NCBI RefSeq assembly: GCF_900403705.1
Contig: NZ_OUNR01000017.1
Span: 347,492 to 411,491, forward strand
DNA length: 64,000 nucleotides
DNA from: Nitrospira lenta
GTDB taxonomy: Bacteria > Nitrospirota > Nitrospiria > Nitrospirales > Nitrospiraceae
Direction of reading: 5' to 3'
The position numbers were made by a program, and so were the translations under genes. Of this stretch, positions 17,915-26,439 are shown in pieces (the stretch's first letter is position 1; each line of letters begins with the position of its first letter). Below the pieces are notes generated by a model. It ran no database searches. It was not told the DNA's origin and saw only the letters and a list, made by a program, of their open reading frames with translations.

Positions 17915-18397
17915 ATGGTCAGATCTACCCTACATTTGGCCGCCGCTGGCCTCGCAATCCTGCTGACGCTCAGCTTCGGATGTACCCACGATACCTATCA
18001 ACAGCGAGCCGACATCGTGAAAGACCATGTCGAGGCATTCTACTCACACCTGAAATCTAACCATGTCGAGGCAGCCGTGCGCGAGAACGAGCAAATTGAA
18101 GCCATGGCGAGTCAGATGGGGGAGACGGTTCGGAAACGGGCACAGATGCAGGGCACCACACAAGTAGAACGGGAATTTGCCTTGATGAAAACGGCCAATG
18201 AAGCGGCGGCGCAAAACTGGCTCGCGCTGGGCCAATATTTCTCGATCAAGAAGCAGCCCGCGCAAGCACGTGCCACCTACCAGAGAATTGTCGATACCTA
18301 TACTAATCCTACCGACCGTTCATACCGCGAGCAGGCTCAACGGGCGCTGAAAGACCTTGAGATCCTGTCCCCGCCCACGACACACACGCTTCCCTAG
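17915..18397 (+). CDS. Small lipoprotein with TPR-like helices
   Basis: The ATG at 17915 lies behind a GAAAGGA site and gives a lipoprotein signal ending LTLSFGC; the longer open frame upstream crosses the inverted repeat and is not used. The 160-residue product is nearly all helical. It is charged (VKDHVEAFYSHLKSNHVEAA) and ends in a TPR-like hairpin (ARATYQRIVDTY). I do not recognise a named family. It precedes another lipoprotein gene by 22 bases, and both probably reach the outer membrane. Confidence 0.7.
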   Translation: MVRSTLHLAAAGLAILLTLSFGCTHDTYQQRADIVKDHVEAFYSHLKSNHVEAAVRENEQIEAMASQMGETVRKRAQMQGTTQVEREFALMKTANEAAAQNWLALGQYFSIKKQPAQARATYQRIVDTYTNPTDRSYREQAQRALKDLEILSPPTTHTLP

Positions 18398-18419
18398 CCT
18401 TCGGCTCGATATCGCGACC

Positions 18420-19013
18420 ATGCGCTGGACCTATAGATTCCCCACTCTCACTCGATTGTTACTAGGCGGATGGCTGGGCCTCCTGTTGCTCAGCCTCACA
18501 GCTCTTCCTGGATGCGTGCGCCGGATTGAAGTTCATCCGATCCCAAGCCATCCAGCAAGTAGTGCTATTCCCCGCTCACTACAGGTGGCGATCAGCAGCT
18601 TGACCATTCAAGGCGCCGATCACATGCCGGGCATTACACTCCTGGAGTGGCGCACCTCGGATCTCTCTCGCGCCACAATGGAATACGTCCGCAACCGTGG
18701 CACATTCGCATCCGTGTCCGAAGGGTCCGCAGATCTGGTTATGACAGTAACCGCCAGACTAGCAATGATCGCACGGGGCCCCTACGTCTACCATGTCCGC
18801 CTCCAGACAAACATGGGAACAACGACAGGATCCATCAAGACCTATGATGTGGAACGATCTGCGACCGGATCCTCTGTGCGGTGGGTTACGGCATCCGATC
18901 GCGATCCCATTGAGGCGGCCCTCCAGTTAGCGCTGGAAGACCTCCTCACGAGTATTGAATCGGATCGGTCGTTGTATCTGGTAAAAGAACCGGTCGGAGG
19001 CGATAAATCCTAG
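18420..19013 (+). CDS. Lipoprotein of unknown function
   Basis: From the ATG at 18420 the product has 197 residues with a long hydrophobic signal (LLLGGWLGLLLLSLTALPGC) and a lipobox Cys. The mature part is mixed alpha/beta (LQVAISSLTIQGADHMPG, ADLVMTVTARLAMIARG) and resembles the general fold of LptE- or DUF4136-type outer membrane lipoproteins, but I cannot assign it. It follows the previous lipoprotein gene closely on the same strand. The shared context suggests a common envelope role. Confidence 0.65.
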   Translation: MRWTYRFPTLTRLLLGGWLGLLLLSLTALPGCVRRIEVHPIPSHPASSAIPRSLQVAISSLTIQGADHMPGITLLEWRTSDLSRATMEYVRNRGTFASVSEGSADLVMTVTARLAMIARGPYVYHVRLQTNMGTTTGSIKTYDVERSATGSSVRWVTASDRDPIEAALQLALEDLLTSIESDRSLYLVKEPVGGDKS

Positions 19014-19056
19014 TCTGGTGCCGCTACAGACAACACAGCCTCTCTCGGCTTCACCC

Positions 19057-19716
19057 TTATGCAGATTTGGCTTGAATAAACTTTTCCCAAGCCTGCTTGG
19101 CCACCGAGGGAGCCGCCTCGGTGTAATCTGGACAATCGAGGCGTAGCGATTGATCCGCCAGCGGAGCATCGATAAATTGACAATGATGGGATGCCGCACT
19201 ATTGGGATGCGCGTTGGGACTAAAATGCTGACAGGACACGCACATCCGTGCCACGGGAATTTCTCCCTGTAACTGTAAGGCTCGAATCATCTTGACGAGA
19301 ATGGCAAGAAGGTTGGCCTGCTCCTGCCCTGACAACTGCTGCGTCGCAGCGGCTAATGCTTCCGGCCATCCCGTTCCCACCTGACTGGCCTTCATTCCCT
19401 TCGCCGTCAAATGGACGGTCACCACGCGATTATCCGTATCTGATCGGCGGCGACGGACCAACTGCTTCAATTCCAGCGTACGAATCACTTCCGACGCCGT
19501 GGGAAGCTTGACCGACAGCTCTTTCGCAATGACCGAGACCATCGCGCAACGATTGGGCTGTGTTCGTAAAAACGACAACACCTGAACTTGCAATGGCCCA
19601 ACTCCCTGCCGTCCCTGCCGACGCCACGGCCGACTCTTCATTGCCAGGCCAATTTTCGAAAGACCCGTTACCAATCGACCCGGGAGCTCCTCTCGATCAA
19701 TCTTCATCAAGGGCAT
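19057..19716 (-). CDS. MarR-type transcriptional regulator with cysteine-rich C-terminal tail
   Basis: ATG 19716, eight bases after GAGG, is preferred to TTG 19734. The 219-residue protein has a MarR winged-helix domain at about residues 35-140: LQVQVLSFLRTQPNRCAMVS, KLPTASEVIRTLELKQLVRR and the wing RRRSDTDNRVVTVHLTAKG. After the dimerisation helix there is a tail of about 65 residues with CVSCQHF, HHC and LDCPDY, that is four Cys plus His residues in a spacing suited to metal or iron-sulfur binding. A plain MarR ends before this point. It could sense oxidation or metal. The gene is single and converges on the lipoprotein gene. Confidence 0.85.
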   Translation of the reverse strand: MPLMKIDREELPGRLVTGLSKIGLAMKSRPWRRQGRQGVGPLQVQVLSFLRTQPNRCAMVSVIAKELSVKLPTASEVIRTLELKQLVRRRRSDTDNRVVTVHLTAKGMKASQVGTGWPEALAAATQQLSGQEQANLLAILVKMIRALQLQGEIPVARMCVSCQHFSPNAHPNSAASHHCQFIDAPLADQSLRLDCPDYTEAAPSVAKQAWEKFIQAKSA

Positions 19717-19918
19717 GTTATGTTCCTCGCTCAAAGTGTGGGAAACCTACGTATAGTAGCCAGTGTATTGGTTGCATTATTGAGACGTCAAGTCTCCCCC
19801 TCGTTTTTCCTAACCCAAAAATCACAACGGTCTCTTTTGATGTATGTTCGTGCGCGTTGACGCAGGATCGACACGGAGGGAGGGGGCATCCTGCCAGGCG
19901 CGGATGCCATTCGCAACG

Positions 19919-19994
19919 TGGTGAGCCGGCTGGGACTCGAACCCAGGGCCCTCGCCTTAAAAGGGCGATGCTCTACCAACTGAGCTACCGGCTC
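19919..19994 (-). tRNA. tRNA-Lys (anticodon UUU), CCA encoded
   Basis: The reverse strand starts GAGCCGGTAGCTCAGTTGG. It has anticodon loop CTTTTAA between CGCC and GGCG, T-arm GGGTTCGAGTCC and acceptor GAGCCGG/CCGGCTC with CCA at 19919-19921. Confidence 0.97.
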
Positions 19995-20004
19995 ACGATG
20001 CGAA

Positions 20005-20033
20005 ATGCTGTCATCCAGCCAGGCGATTGTCAA
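20005..20033 (-). promoter_or_regulatory. Candidate promoter for tRNA-Lys
   Basis: The minus strand has TTGACA (20028-20033), a 17-base spacer and CAGCAT (20005-20010). The -10 box ends ten bases before the mature tRNA 5' end, typical for a tRNA promoter with almost no leader. Confidence 0.45.
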
Positions 20034-20068
20034 CCCCTGAAGAGTCCAAGGGGCGCCAATCCGGCCGT

Positions 20069-21382
20069 CTAGGAACGTGGGCGACGTCGGGAACACTTCA
20101 ACGGATTGCGCAGCGTGACGGTTTCGGTACGCTTGGATCCCGTCGAGATCATATCAATGCGGCAATCCGCCAGCTCTTCAATACGAGCCAGATAACGCTT
20201 GGCTTCAGCAGGAAGCTGTTTATACGTGGTCGCCCCAGTTGTCGAAGCCGTCCAGCCTTTCATCCGTTGATAGACCGGCTCGCACTGCATGAGCGTATCC
20301 AGATCAGACGGCATTTCTTTATAGAGAACGCCTTCATGCCGATACCCCACGCACACTTTCAATTCTTTGCATCCGTCCAGCACATCCAGCTTTGTGACCG
20401 CCAGCGACGTCAGGCCGTTCACCTGAACCGCGTGGCGCACTACGACCGCGTCGTACCAGCCGCATCGCCGCGGGCGCCCGGTGGTCGAGCCAAACTCACG
20501 CCCGCGCTCCTGCAGCCCCTGGCCCACTTCGTCGGTCAACTCCGTTGGAAACGGTCCGCTTCCGACCCGGGTCGTATAGGCCTTGGCGATCCCCATCGCC
20601 GCATCGATCATCGTCGGCCCCACACCGGTCCCGGTGCAGGCCCCGCCGGCGGCAGAACTGGACGACGTCACAAAGGGGTAGGTTCCAAAATCGACATCCA
20701 AATGCGTGCCCTGCGCCCCCTCAAACAACACCGTCTTATCCTTGCTGATCGCCCGATTCAACAGTGTGGTCGTATCGACGATATACCCCTTGAGGCGTTC
20801 CGCATAACCCATGTATTGGTCGAAAACCTTGTCGACCTGAAAGGTCTCAACTTTATAGAGCCGTTCCAAAAACCAATTCATTTCGATGAGATTTTCTTCC
20901 AGCTTCTTTCTGAACAGCGCCGGGTTCAACAAATCGCCCATACGAATCCCAACGCGAGCCATTTTATCAGCATAGGATGGCCCGATCCCGCGACCGGTCG
21001 TGCCGATCTTGCGCGACCCCTTCGACTGCTCGGATGCCCGATCGATCGCTTTATGGTACGGCAGAATCATGTGCGCCCGCTGGCTGACAGCAAAATTCTT
21101 CCCAAAGGCAATGCCCAACAATTGGAGCCGATCCATCTCTTCAATCAGCGCTCCCGGATCGACGACCACCCCATTCCCGATGACACACGTGGTGCCGCGA
21201 TAAAGAATCCCGGAAGGAATCAGATGGAAAATATAGGTCCCGCGCTCATTGATCACGGTGTGGCCCGCGTTCGAGCCGCCCTGATACCGCACGACAATAT
21301 TGGCATCCTTCGCCAAAATATCGACGATCTTGCCCTTGCCTTCATCGCCCCATTGGGCGCCGATTATGACGAGATTTCCCAT
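20069..21382 (-). CDS. purA: Adenylosuccinate synthetase
   Basis: The start at 21382 (MGNLVIIGAQWGDEGKGK) matches the family N-terminus. The longer frame through a TTG is rejected. The 437-residue enzyme is full length and converts IMP, aspartate and GTP to adenylosuccinate, the first committed step to AMP. Motifs include the GTP P-loop-like GDEGKGK, the IMP loop (GGSNAGHTVI), GTTGRGIGPSYADKMAR and VLFEGAQGTHLDVDFGTYPFVTSS. It is flanked by its own promoter and a terminator-like hairpin in the leader, and tRNA-Lys lies downstream. See the separate regulatory entries. Confidence 0.97.
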   Translation of the reverse strand: MGNLVIIGAQWGDEGKGKIVDILAKDANIVVRYQGGSNAGHTVINERGTYIFHLIPSGILYRGTTCVIGNGVVVDPGALIEEMDRLQLLGIAFGKNFAVSQRAHMILPYHKAIDRASEQSKGSRKIGTTGRGIGPSYADKMARVGIRMGDLLNPALFRKKLEENLIEMNWFLERLYKVETFQVDKVFDQYMGYAERLKGYIVDTTTLLNRAISKDKTVLFEGAQGTHLDVDFGTYPFVTSSSSAAGGACTGTGVGPTMIDAAMGIAKAYTTRVGSGPFPTELTDEVGQGLQERGREFGSTTGRPRRCGWYDAVVVRHAVQVNGLTSLAVTKLDVLDGCKELKVCVGYRHEGVLYKEMPSDLDTLMQCEPVYQRMKGWTASTTGATTYKQLPAEAKRYLARIEELADCRIDMISTGSKRTETVTLRNPLKCSRRRPRS

Positions 21383-21414
21383 ACCACCACTTCCTCTCAG
21401 CCCGTTCAATCACG

Positions 21415-21450
21415 AAAAAATGGCTCTGACCCGATGGGGAGATCAGAGCC
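21415..21450 (-). terminator. Intrinsic terminator-like hairpin in the purA leader
   Basis: Arms GGCTCTGA and TCAGAGCC (21443-21450 and 21422-21429) with a 13-base loop are followed on the minus strand by ATTTTTTCG (21415-21420). It lies immediately after the predicted purA transcription start and about 33 bases before the start codon. No other minus-strand gene ends here, so it is either an attenuator of purA or a stray terminator. Confidence 0.6.
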
Positions 21451-21460
21451 GCGGGGGCCC

Positions 21461-21489
21461 ATCGTAGGTACCGCCCACCCGTTTGTCAA
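21461..21489 (-). promoter_or_regulatory. Strong sigma-70-type promoter for purA
   Basis: The minus strand carries TTGACA (21484-21489), an exact 17-base spacer and TACGAT (21461-21466). The expected start point is about 21454, a few bases before the terminator-like hairpin. Confidence 0.65.
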
Positions 21490-21609
21490 GCCAATCTCCG
21501 TCTAAAATACTCAGCGCAGCGCCATCCCCTCACCCCACGCACATCGGCATCAACCCCGCTGGCGGTCCCGATGAAGACCGCTTCCAGCTCTCCTCCATGT
21601 TTCGCTTTC

Positions 21610-21638
21610 TTGACTGGGTGTGACCTGCGTGTTAGCAT
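21610..21638 (+). promoter_or_regulatory. Candidate promoter for tRNA-Ala
   Basis: TTGACT (21610-21615), 17-base spacer and TAGCAT (21633-21638) lie about 44 bases upstream of the tRNA. Confidence 0.5.
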
Positions 21639-21681
21639 GCCAGAACTTCTCGCGGAGTACGTATCTCTAGACCAACGGTGT

Positions 21682-21757
21682 GGGGCTGTAGCGCAGTTGG
21701 GAGCGCGCGTGAATGGCATTCACGAGGTCGCCGGTTCAATCCCGGCCAGCTCCACCA
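21682..21757 (+). tRNA. tRNA-Ala (anticodon GGC), CCA encoded
   Basis: The sequence folds as a cloverleaf. The acceptor is GGGGCTG/CAGCTCC with one G-U pair, the D arm is GCGCAGTTGGGAGCGC, the anticodon stem CGTGA/TCACG holds loop ATGGCAT (anticodon GGC), the T arm contains GGTTCAATCC, and CCA ends at 21757. Confidence 0.95.
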
Positions 21758-21858
21758 AACCAACCCTCGGTTGAACCACGCCCGCTAGATCGTTAAAGTA
21801 ATTTGCGCGCGCGGGCCACCACGTCTCATTCACCTCTCTGCTCGATTGAATAATCGCT

Positions 21859-23703
21859 ATGCTACAAATCGAATCAGTCCATAAGCAATACTCCACGAGA
21901 ATTCTGCTTGAAGGCGCCTCCGCGCATCTCCGTCCGAATTCACGGGTCGGGCTGGTCGGACCGAACGGGGCCGGCAAGACCACGCTCTTTCGAATGATCC
22001 TCGGAGAAGAATCCCCGGACAAAGGCTCGATCCGCAAGCGCCCGCGGCTCCGCGTCGGGTACCTGCCGCAGGAGCTCGAAACGATCATCGGCAAAAATGT
22101 GCTGGACGCCACCCATCGCGACCTCTACCCAGAACATGAGGCCGAACGGATCCTCATGGGATTAGGATTCTCGGAGATCGACTTTACTCGTCAGGTTGAA
22201 AAGCTATCCGGAGGATACCGAATGCGGGTGGCGTTAGCGCACCTGCTGTTGACCAACCCTGACGTCCTCATGCTCGATGAGCCGACGAACCACTTGGACA
22301 AACCAACCCAGCGCTGGTTCGAGCAATTCCTTCTGGACTCGGAAATGACGCTGTTACTCATCAGCCACGATACGGCATTTCTCGATCGCGTCGTGACCCA
22401 CATCTGGGATCTGCGGCACCATAAGATCGAAGAATATCGCGGCAACTATGCGGCGTTCCAGCGGCTCAAGGCCGAGCGGGACGCGCAGCGTGAAGCCGCC
22501 GCCGGGCGTCAGGCCAAGGAAGTCGCGCGGGTTCAAACCTTCGTGGATCGCTTCCGCTACCAGGCAAACAAAGCCAGTCAGGTGCAGTCGCGCATCAAGC
22601 AGCTTGAGAAGGTCAAGATGATCGAGATCAAGCGCGATCCCAAACGAGTCAAGTTTAAGTTCCCGCTCCCCGCAGCAAGCGGCAGGCAGGTCCTCGAACT
22701 TGAAGGCGCGGCCAAGCGCTATGGCGAAAAAGTGGTCTATGATCGAGTTGATTGTTCGATCGAGCGCGGACAGCGCGTCGCATTGGTGGGAGAAAACGGA
22801 GCCGGAAAAAGCACGCTGCTCAAGATGCTGGCGGGAGCGTTAGAACCGGATAAAGGCAAGAGATCGGTCGGCCATGGCGTCACGCTCCATTACTTTGCGC
22901 AACACCAGGCCGAGACCTTGAATCCGGAACATTCGATTCTCCAATCCCTCTCAGAAGTATCCCATCAAGCGGAGATGAACTTCCTCCGTGGAATTGCCGG
23001 CGCCTTTCTCTTCACCGGCGACGATCAAAAGAAACCGATCAAGGCGCTGAGCGGAGGGGAACGCAATCGCGTCGCGCTCGCGCGCATGCTGGTCGAACCG
23101 GCCAATACGTTATTGCTCGACGAGCCGACCAACCATCTCGACCCAGCATCGGTCGATATGCTTACCGATGCCCTCTCGGACTTCCCCGGTACGATCATCT
23201 TCATTTCGCACGACCCGACCTTTCTGACCAGAGTCTGCACGCGCGTCATTGAAATCGAAGAAGGCAAGGCCCGCAGCTTTTCGGGCGACTACGAGTATTA
23301 CTTGTGGAAGAAGGCACAGGAAATCGACTCCATCAAGGAATCGAGCGACGACTTGAAGGGCGCGGATCGCGGGAAAAACGCCGGACCAACCAGGGCCATG
23401 GCGTCACAGGCTCCAGCCAAGTCCGCTGCCGGAGATCGCCGAGATTTGAACAAAACCCAGGCTAGACTGGAAAAACAGGTTGCGCGGGCTGAAGCCGAGA
23501 TTGCCGAGTGTGAAACTAAAATCAAAGCGCGGGACCTTGAACTGGCTAATCCCTCTCTCTACAAAGAGAAGTCCACGGCATGGAGCGATCTGCAGATCGA
23601 GTATGATGGGTGGAAGAAGGACCTGGTGCGACTCACCGCCCGGTGGGAAACCCTCTCAGCTGAACTGGAAGACGTCAAGCAGAAGCTGACGGCCTTCGCC
23701 TAG
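21859..23703 (+). CDS. ABC-F family ATPase (Uup/EttA-like ribosome-associated factor)
   Basis: A 614-residue protein with two ABC cassettes and no membrane segments, as in ABC-F translation factors. Cassette 1 has Walker A GPNGAGKTT (residues about 34-42), signature KLSGGYRMR and LLDEPTNHLD-type Walker B (MLDEPTNHLD). A charged linker (FRYQANKASQVQSRIKQLEK) corresponds to the P-site tRNA interaction motif. Cassette 2 has GENGAGKST, ALSGGERNR and LLLDEPTNHLD. The C-terminus, after about residue 510, ends in a coiled coil (LEKQVARAEAEIAECETKIK), as in Uup. Such proteins rescue or pace stalled ribosomes or bind branched DNA; the subfamily cannot be fixed here. Confidence 0.92.
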   Translation: MLQIESVHKQYSTRILLEGASAHLRPNSRVGLVGPNGAGKTTLFRMILGEESPDKGSIRKRPRLRVGYLPQELETIIGKNVLDATHRDLYPEHEAERILMGLGFSEIDFTRQVEKLSGGYRMRVALAHLLLTNPDVLMLDEPTNHLDKPTQRWFEQFLLDSEMTLLLISHDTAFLDRVVTHIWDLRHHKIEEYRGNYAAFQRLKAERDAQREAAAGRQAKEVARVQTFVDRFRYQANKASQVQSRIKQLEKVKMIEIKRDPKRVKFKFPLPAASGRQVLELEGAAKRYGEKVVYDRVDCSIERGQRVALVGENGAGKSTLLKMLAGALEPDKGKRSVGHGVTLHYFAQHQAETLNPEHSILQSLSEVSHQAEMNFLRGIAGAFLFTGDDQKKPIKALSGGERNRVALARMLVEPANTLLLDEPTNHLDPASVDMLTDALSDFPGTIIFISHDPTFLTRVCTRVIEIEEGKARSFSGDYEYYLWKKAQEIDSIKESSDDLKGADRGKNAGPTRAMASQAPAKSAAGDRRDLNKTQARLEKQVARAEAEIAECETKIKARDLELANPSLYKEKSTAWSDLQIEYDGWKKDLVRLTARWETLSAELEDVKQKLTAFA

Positions 23704-23773
23704 CGGAATCCAGAATACATCAGGCGAAGCATTGTACGATGGAAAGCGAACCCGGAAGGACCTGCCTCGTCAA

Positions 23774-24163
23774 CTAGACGGAAGACCTGATCGTTTCTTC
23801 AAGGTAGTAGAAAAGCCAGCGGTTCTTTTCTCTCGTCACCAGATCGTCCCACACCACTCCCGTCAAAAATCCTTTTTCCCAATCCTTCACCCAGGCGACC
23901 GTCCCCTCCAGCTTTTCCTGCTGGTCGGCGCCGTCTGAATCTAAAAATGCAAGCGACACGGTCACTCGCTCATTGATGGGAAAACGATCCTTGGTGTGCA
24001 GGCCGGCCCCAATCTTATTTACGTTGTCGAGCACGGCCGTACTGGCACGGCCACCGCTCTTCGGCGCAATGAGAGCAGACCCCACCAATGTTGCACGAAC
24101 GAACTTCCGTCGTTCGCTGACGACCGCGGCGGCAACTGCTTGCTTCGACTCTCCGCGCTTCAT
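23774..24163 (-). CDS. PilZ domain protein (probable c-di-GMP effector)
   Basis: A 129-residue single-domain protein. It has an arginine-rich start ERRKFVR matching the PilZ RxxxR motif, a second motif DNVNKIGAGL in the position of D/NxSxxG (Ser replaced by Asn), and beta strands ending in GVVWDDL. The PilZ fold binds c-di-GMP through these motifs. The replaced Ser may lower affinity. It could link c-di-GMP, for example from the diguanylate cyclase at 61-62.7 kb, to pili or motility. Its own partner is not evident. It is convergent with the ABC-F gene and lies 49 bases after rarA. Confidence 0.75.
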   Translation of the reverse strand: MKRGESKQAVAAAVVSERRKFVRATLVGSALIAPKSGGRASTAVLDNVNKIGAGLHTKDRFPINERVTVSLAFLDSDGADQQEKLEGTVAWVKDWEKGFLTGVVWDDLVTREKNRWLFYYLEETIRSSV

Positions 24164-24212
24164 AGGCCTAAGTATAACCGATTAGAAAACTTTGTAAACC
24201 ACCTAAAAAGAC

Positions 24213-25508
24213 TTATGGGCGAGGCTTCGGCCGATAGTACTGCCGTTCTTTCAAGACATCCGGGAGATGCGCCTGGTCAACCTTGGCCTGGGGATCATCG
24301 TGAACATACCGATACCCTTTCCCGTATCCAATTCCCTTCATGAGGGAGGTTACGGCATTCCGCAAATGCAGCGGGACTCCAAGATTTCCATGGGCTTGAG
24401 CATCCTCCTTGGCTTCCAATAAGCCGATATAGGATGCATTGTCTTTAGGTGCAGCCGCCAGGTAGGTCGTCCCATGAGCGAGGTTGATCTGAGCCTCGGG
24501 GAGCCCGACAAATTGCACGGCCTGAGCCACGGCATTGGCCACCAAGAGCCCCATGGGATCGGCGTTGCCAACGTCTTCCGAAGCAAAAATCACCATGCGG
24601 CGAGCGATGAATTTCGGATCCTCGCCCGCTTCCAACATCCGGGCAAGCCAATAGAGGGCCCCGTTCGGATCGGAATCACGTAGACTTTTGATATAGGCAA
24701 AAATGACGTTGTAATGTTCCTCTCCCGTTTTGTCGTAACGGAGCGCCTGTTTATTCAGCGAGGCCGCGAGCAGCCGTTCATCGATTGACCGAGTACCATC
24801 CGCGCCGACCGGCGCCTGCGTCACCACAAACTCGGCAGCCGTCAACAACGCACGCGCATCCCCGTTACCGAATGCGATCAGGCGCTGCCGCGCCTCCGGC
24901 GACAGACGCGCCTTCAATTGCCCCAGACCGACGGCTGAATCGGTAAGTGCACGGTCCAGGATCATCCCCAGCGCCTCATCAGAGAGAGACTTGAGCACAA
25001 CCAGGATCGATCGCGACATCAACGGACTGATCACTTCAAACGAGGGATTCTCGGTCGTAGCCCCAACGAGAATCACCGTCCCTCGTTCGACGTGGGGAAG
25101 AAAAGCATCCTGCTGGGCTTTGTTAAAGCGATGGATTTCGTCGACGAAAAGCACCGTCTTCTGCTGTTGCAACACGAGCCGGTGCTCGGCGGCCTTGATG
25201 ATTTCGCGTAGCTCTGGAATGCCGCCCGTGACAGCTGAAAACGCTACGAAGTGGGCTTTTGTATGTCTGGCGATGAGATGCGCCAGCGTGGTCTTGCCCG
25301 ATCCTGGCGGGCCCCAGAAGATTACCGAGGACAGGCGATCAGACTCGATGGCCTTCCGCAGCGGCCGATCCTGGCCGACAATCTCATCCTGCCCGACAAA
25401 ATCGGCGAACTCCCGCGGGCGCATCCGCTCCGCCAACGGTGCGTCGGCCTTCCTCTCCGTTTGAGGCACAGCAAACAAATCAGGCCCTGGTTCCCGCGGG
25501 GTCGCCAT
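24213..25508 (-). CDS. rarA: Replication-associated recombination protein A (RarA/MgsA)
   Basis: A 431-residue AAA ATPase of the RarA/WRNIP1 family. The N-terminus has ADAPLAERMRPREFADFVGQ, Walker A (GPPGSGKTTLAH), Walker B (LFVDEIHRFNKAQQDAFL), sensor 1 (LVGATTENPSFEV) and the C-terminal tetramerisation region (KSLRDSDPNGALYWLARML, IFASEDVGNADP). It acts at stalled replication forks. The ATG follows GAGGTAACTG. The divergent alpha/beta hydrolase gene starts about 115 bases away. Confidence 0.95.
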   Translation of the reverse strand: MATPREPGPDLFAVPQTERKADAPLAERMRPREFADFVGQDEIVGQDRPLRKAIESDRLSSVIFWGPPGSGKTTLAHLIARHTKAHFVAFSAVTGGIPELREIIKAAEHRLVLQQQKTVLFVDEIHRFNKAQQDAFLPHVERGTVILVGATTENPSFEVISPLMSRSILVVLKSLSDEALGMILDRALTDSAVGLGQLKARLSPEARQRLIAFGNGDARALLTAAEFVVTQAPVGADGTRSIDERLLAASLNKQALRYDKTGEEHYNVIFAYIKSLRDSDPNGALYWLARMLEAGEDPKFIARRMVIFASEDVGNADPMGLLVANAVAQAVQFVGLPEAQINLAHGTTYLAAAPKDNASYIGLLEAKEDAQAHGNLGVPLHLRNAVTSLMKGIGYGKGYRYVHDDPQAKVDQAHLPDVLKERQYYRPKPRP

Positions 25509-25622
25509 CAGTTACCTCTATTAAGCAGCCGATTGTATACGCCATATACCGTGATCGCAAACCGCCCCTTGACCATCGATACCGCCGATGCTACGAACAG
25601 CGCCAGCGTAAGGAGGGATTTG

Positions 25623-26417
25623 ATGCAAGCAACACTCAACGGCATCACGCTGGCCTACAATGATACCGGGACCGGTCTTCCGATAGTCTTTCTGCATGCC
25701 TTCCCCCTCAATCGCACCATGTGGGCTGAGCAGGAAGCGGCCCTCTCATCACGCCATCGAGTCATCACCATTGATCTGCGGGGACACGGGGAATCCGATG
25801 CCCCATTGTGGCACTACAGCCTCGATCAGGCCGCAGATGATGTTCACGCGTTGCTGAATCATCTCTCGATCCGGCAGGCCCTCTTCGTCGGCCTATCGAT
25901 GGGCGGCTACATCCTGTTAGCGTTCTATCGAATATATGCGAATCAGGTGAAGGGAATGGTACTGGCGGATACGAAGGCCCAGGCCGATACGCCCGAGGGA
26001 AAAGCGGGGCGCTTCCAGATGGCCCAGATCGCCTACAAACAGGGACCGTCTGCGATCGCCGACATCATGCTTCCGAAGCTCTTGAGTCCAGCAACCATTC
26101 AGAGCAGACCAGAGATCGTTCAGCGGGTTCGAGCGATGATTGAAGGAAATCAGATCAGCGGGATCGCCGGAGACTTGATGGCAATGGCCGAACGGCCAGA
26201 CTCAGTACCGTTCTTGAAACAGATCAGCTGCCCCACACAGATCATTGTCGGCGAGCTGGACCACGCGACACCACCGGCCGATGCGAAACTCATGGCGGAA
26301 CAGATCCCCAACGCGAAACTGGCCATCATCCCCAACGCCGCGCACCTCGCGAACTTGGAACAGCCAGAAGCGTTTACCCGCCTTATTGCAGAATTTCAAT
26401 CGGGACTGAAGAACTAA
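25623..26417 (+). CDS. Alpha/beta-fold hydrolase (3-oxoadipate enol-lactonase-like)
   Basis: The ATG at 25623 directly follows a near-perfect AAGGAGGG ribosome-binding site, so the very long upstream extension of the frame is rejected. The 264-residue enzyme has the nucleophile elbow GLSMGGY, the oxyanion region FLHAFPLNRTMW, RGHGESDAP and a catalytic His in NAAHLANLEQP. The nearest named relatives are PcaD-type lactonases and chloroperoxidase-like esterases; substrate cannot be predicted. It stands alone between divergent rarA and convergent folE. Confidence 0.85.
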   Translation: MQATLNGITLAYNDTGTGLPIVFLHAFPLNRTMWAEQEAALSSRHRVITIDLRGHGESDAPLWHYSLDQAADDVHALLNHLSIRQALFVGLSMGGYILLAFYRIYANQVKGMVLADTKAQADTPEGKAGRFQMAQIAYKQGPSAIADIMLPKLLSPATIQSRPEIVQRVRAMIEGNQISGIAGDLMAMAERPDSVPFLKQISCPTQIIVGELDHATPPADAKLMAEQIPNAKLAIIPNAAHLANLEQPEAFTRLIAEFQSGLKN

Positions 26418-26439
26418 CTGGCGGGCACTATCCTGCGAT

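Noticed and set aside
20027..21505. 492-residue plus-strand frame opposite purA
   Set aside because: Pure antisense shadow of purA with no domain and biased Arg/His/Pro composition.
21571..21774. Short plus-strand frame over tRNA-Ala
   Set aside because: It translates through a clear tRNA gene and has no protein features.
25251..25622. N-terminal extension of the alpha/beta hydrolase frame
   Set aside because: It overlaps rarA, and a strong ribosome-binding site marks 25623 as the start.
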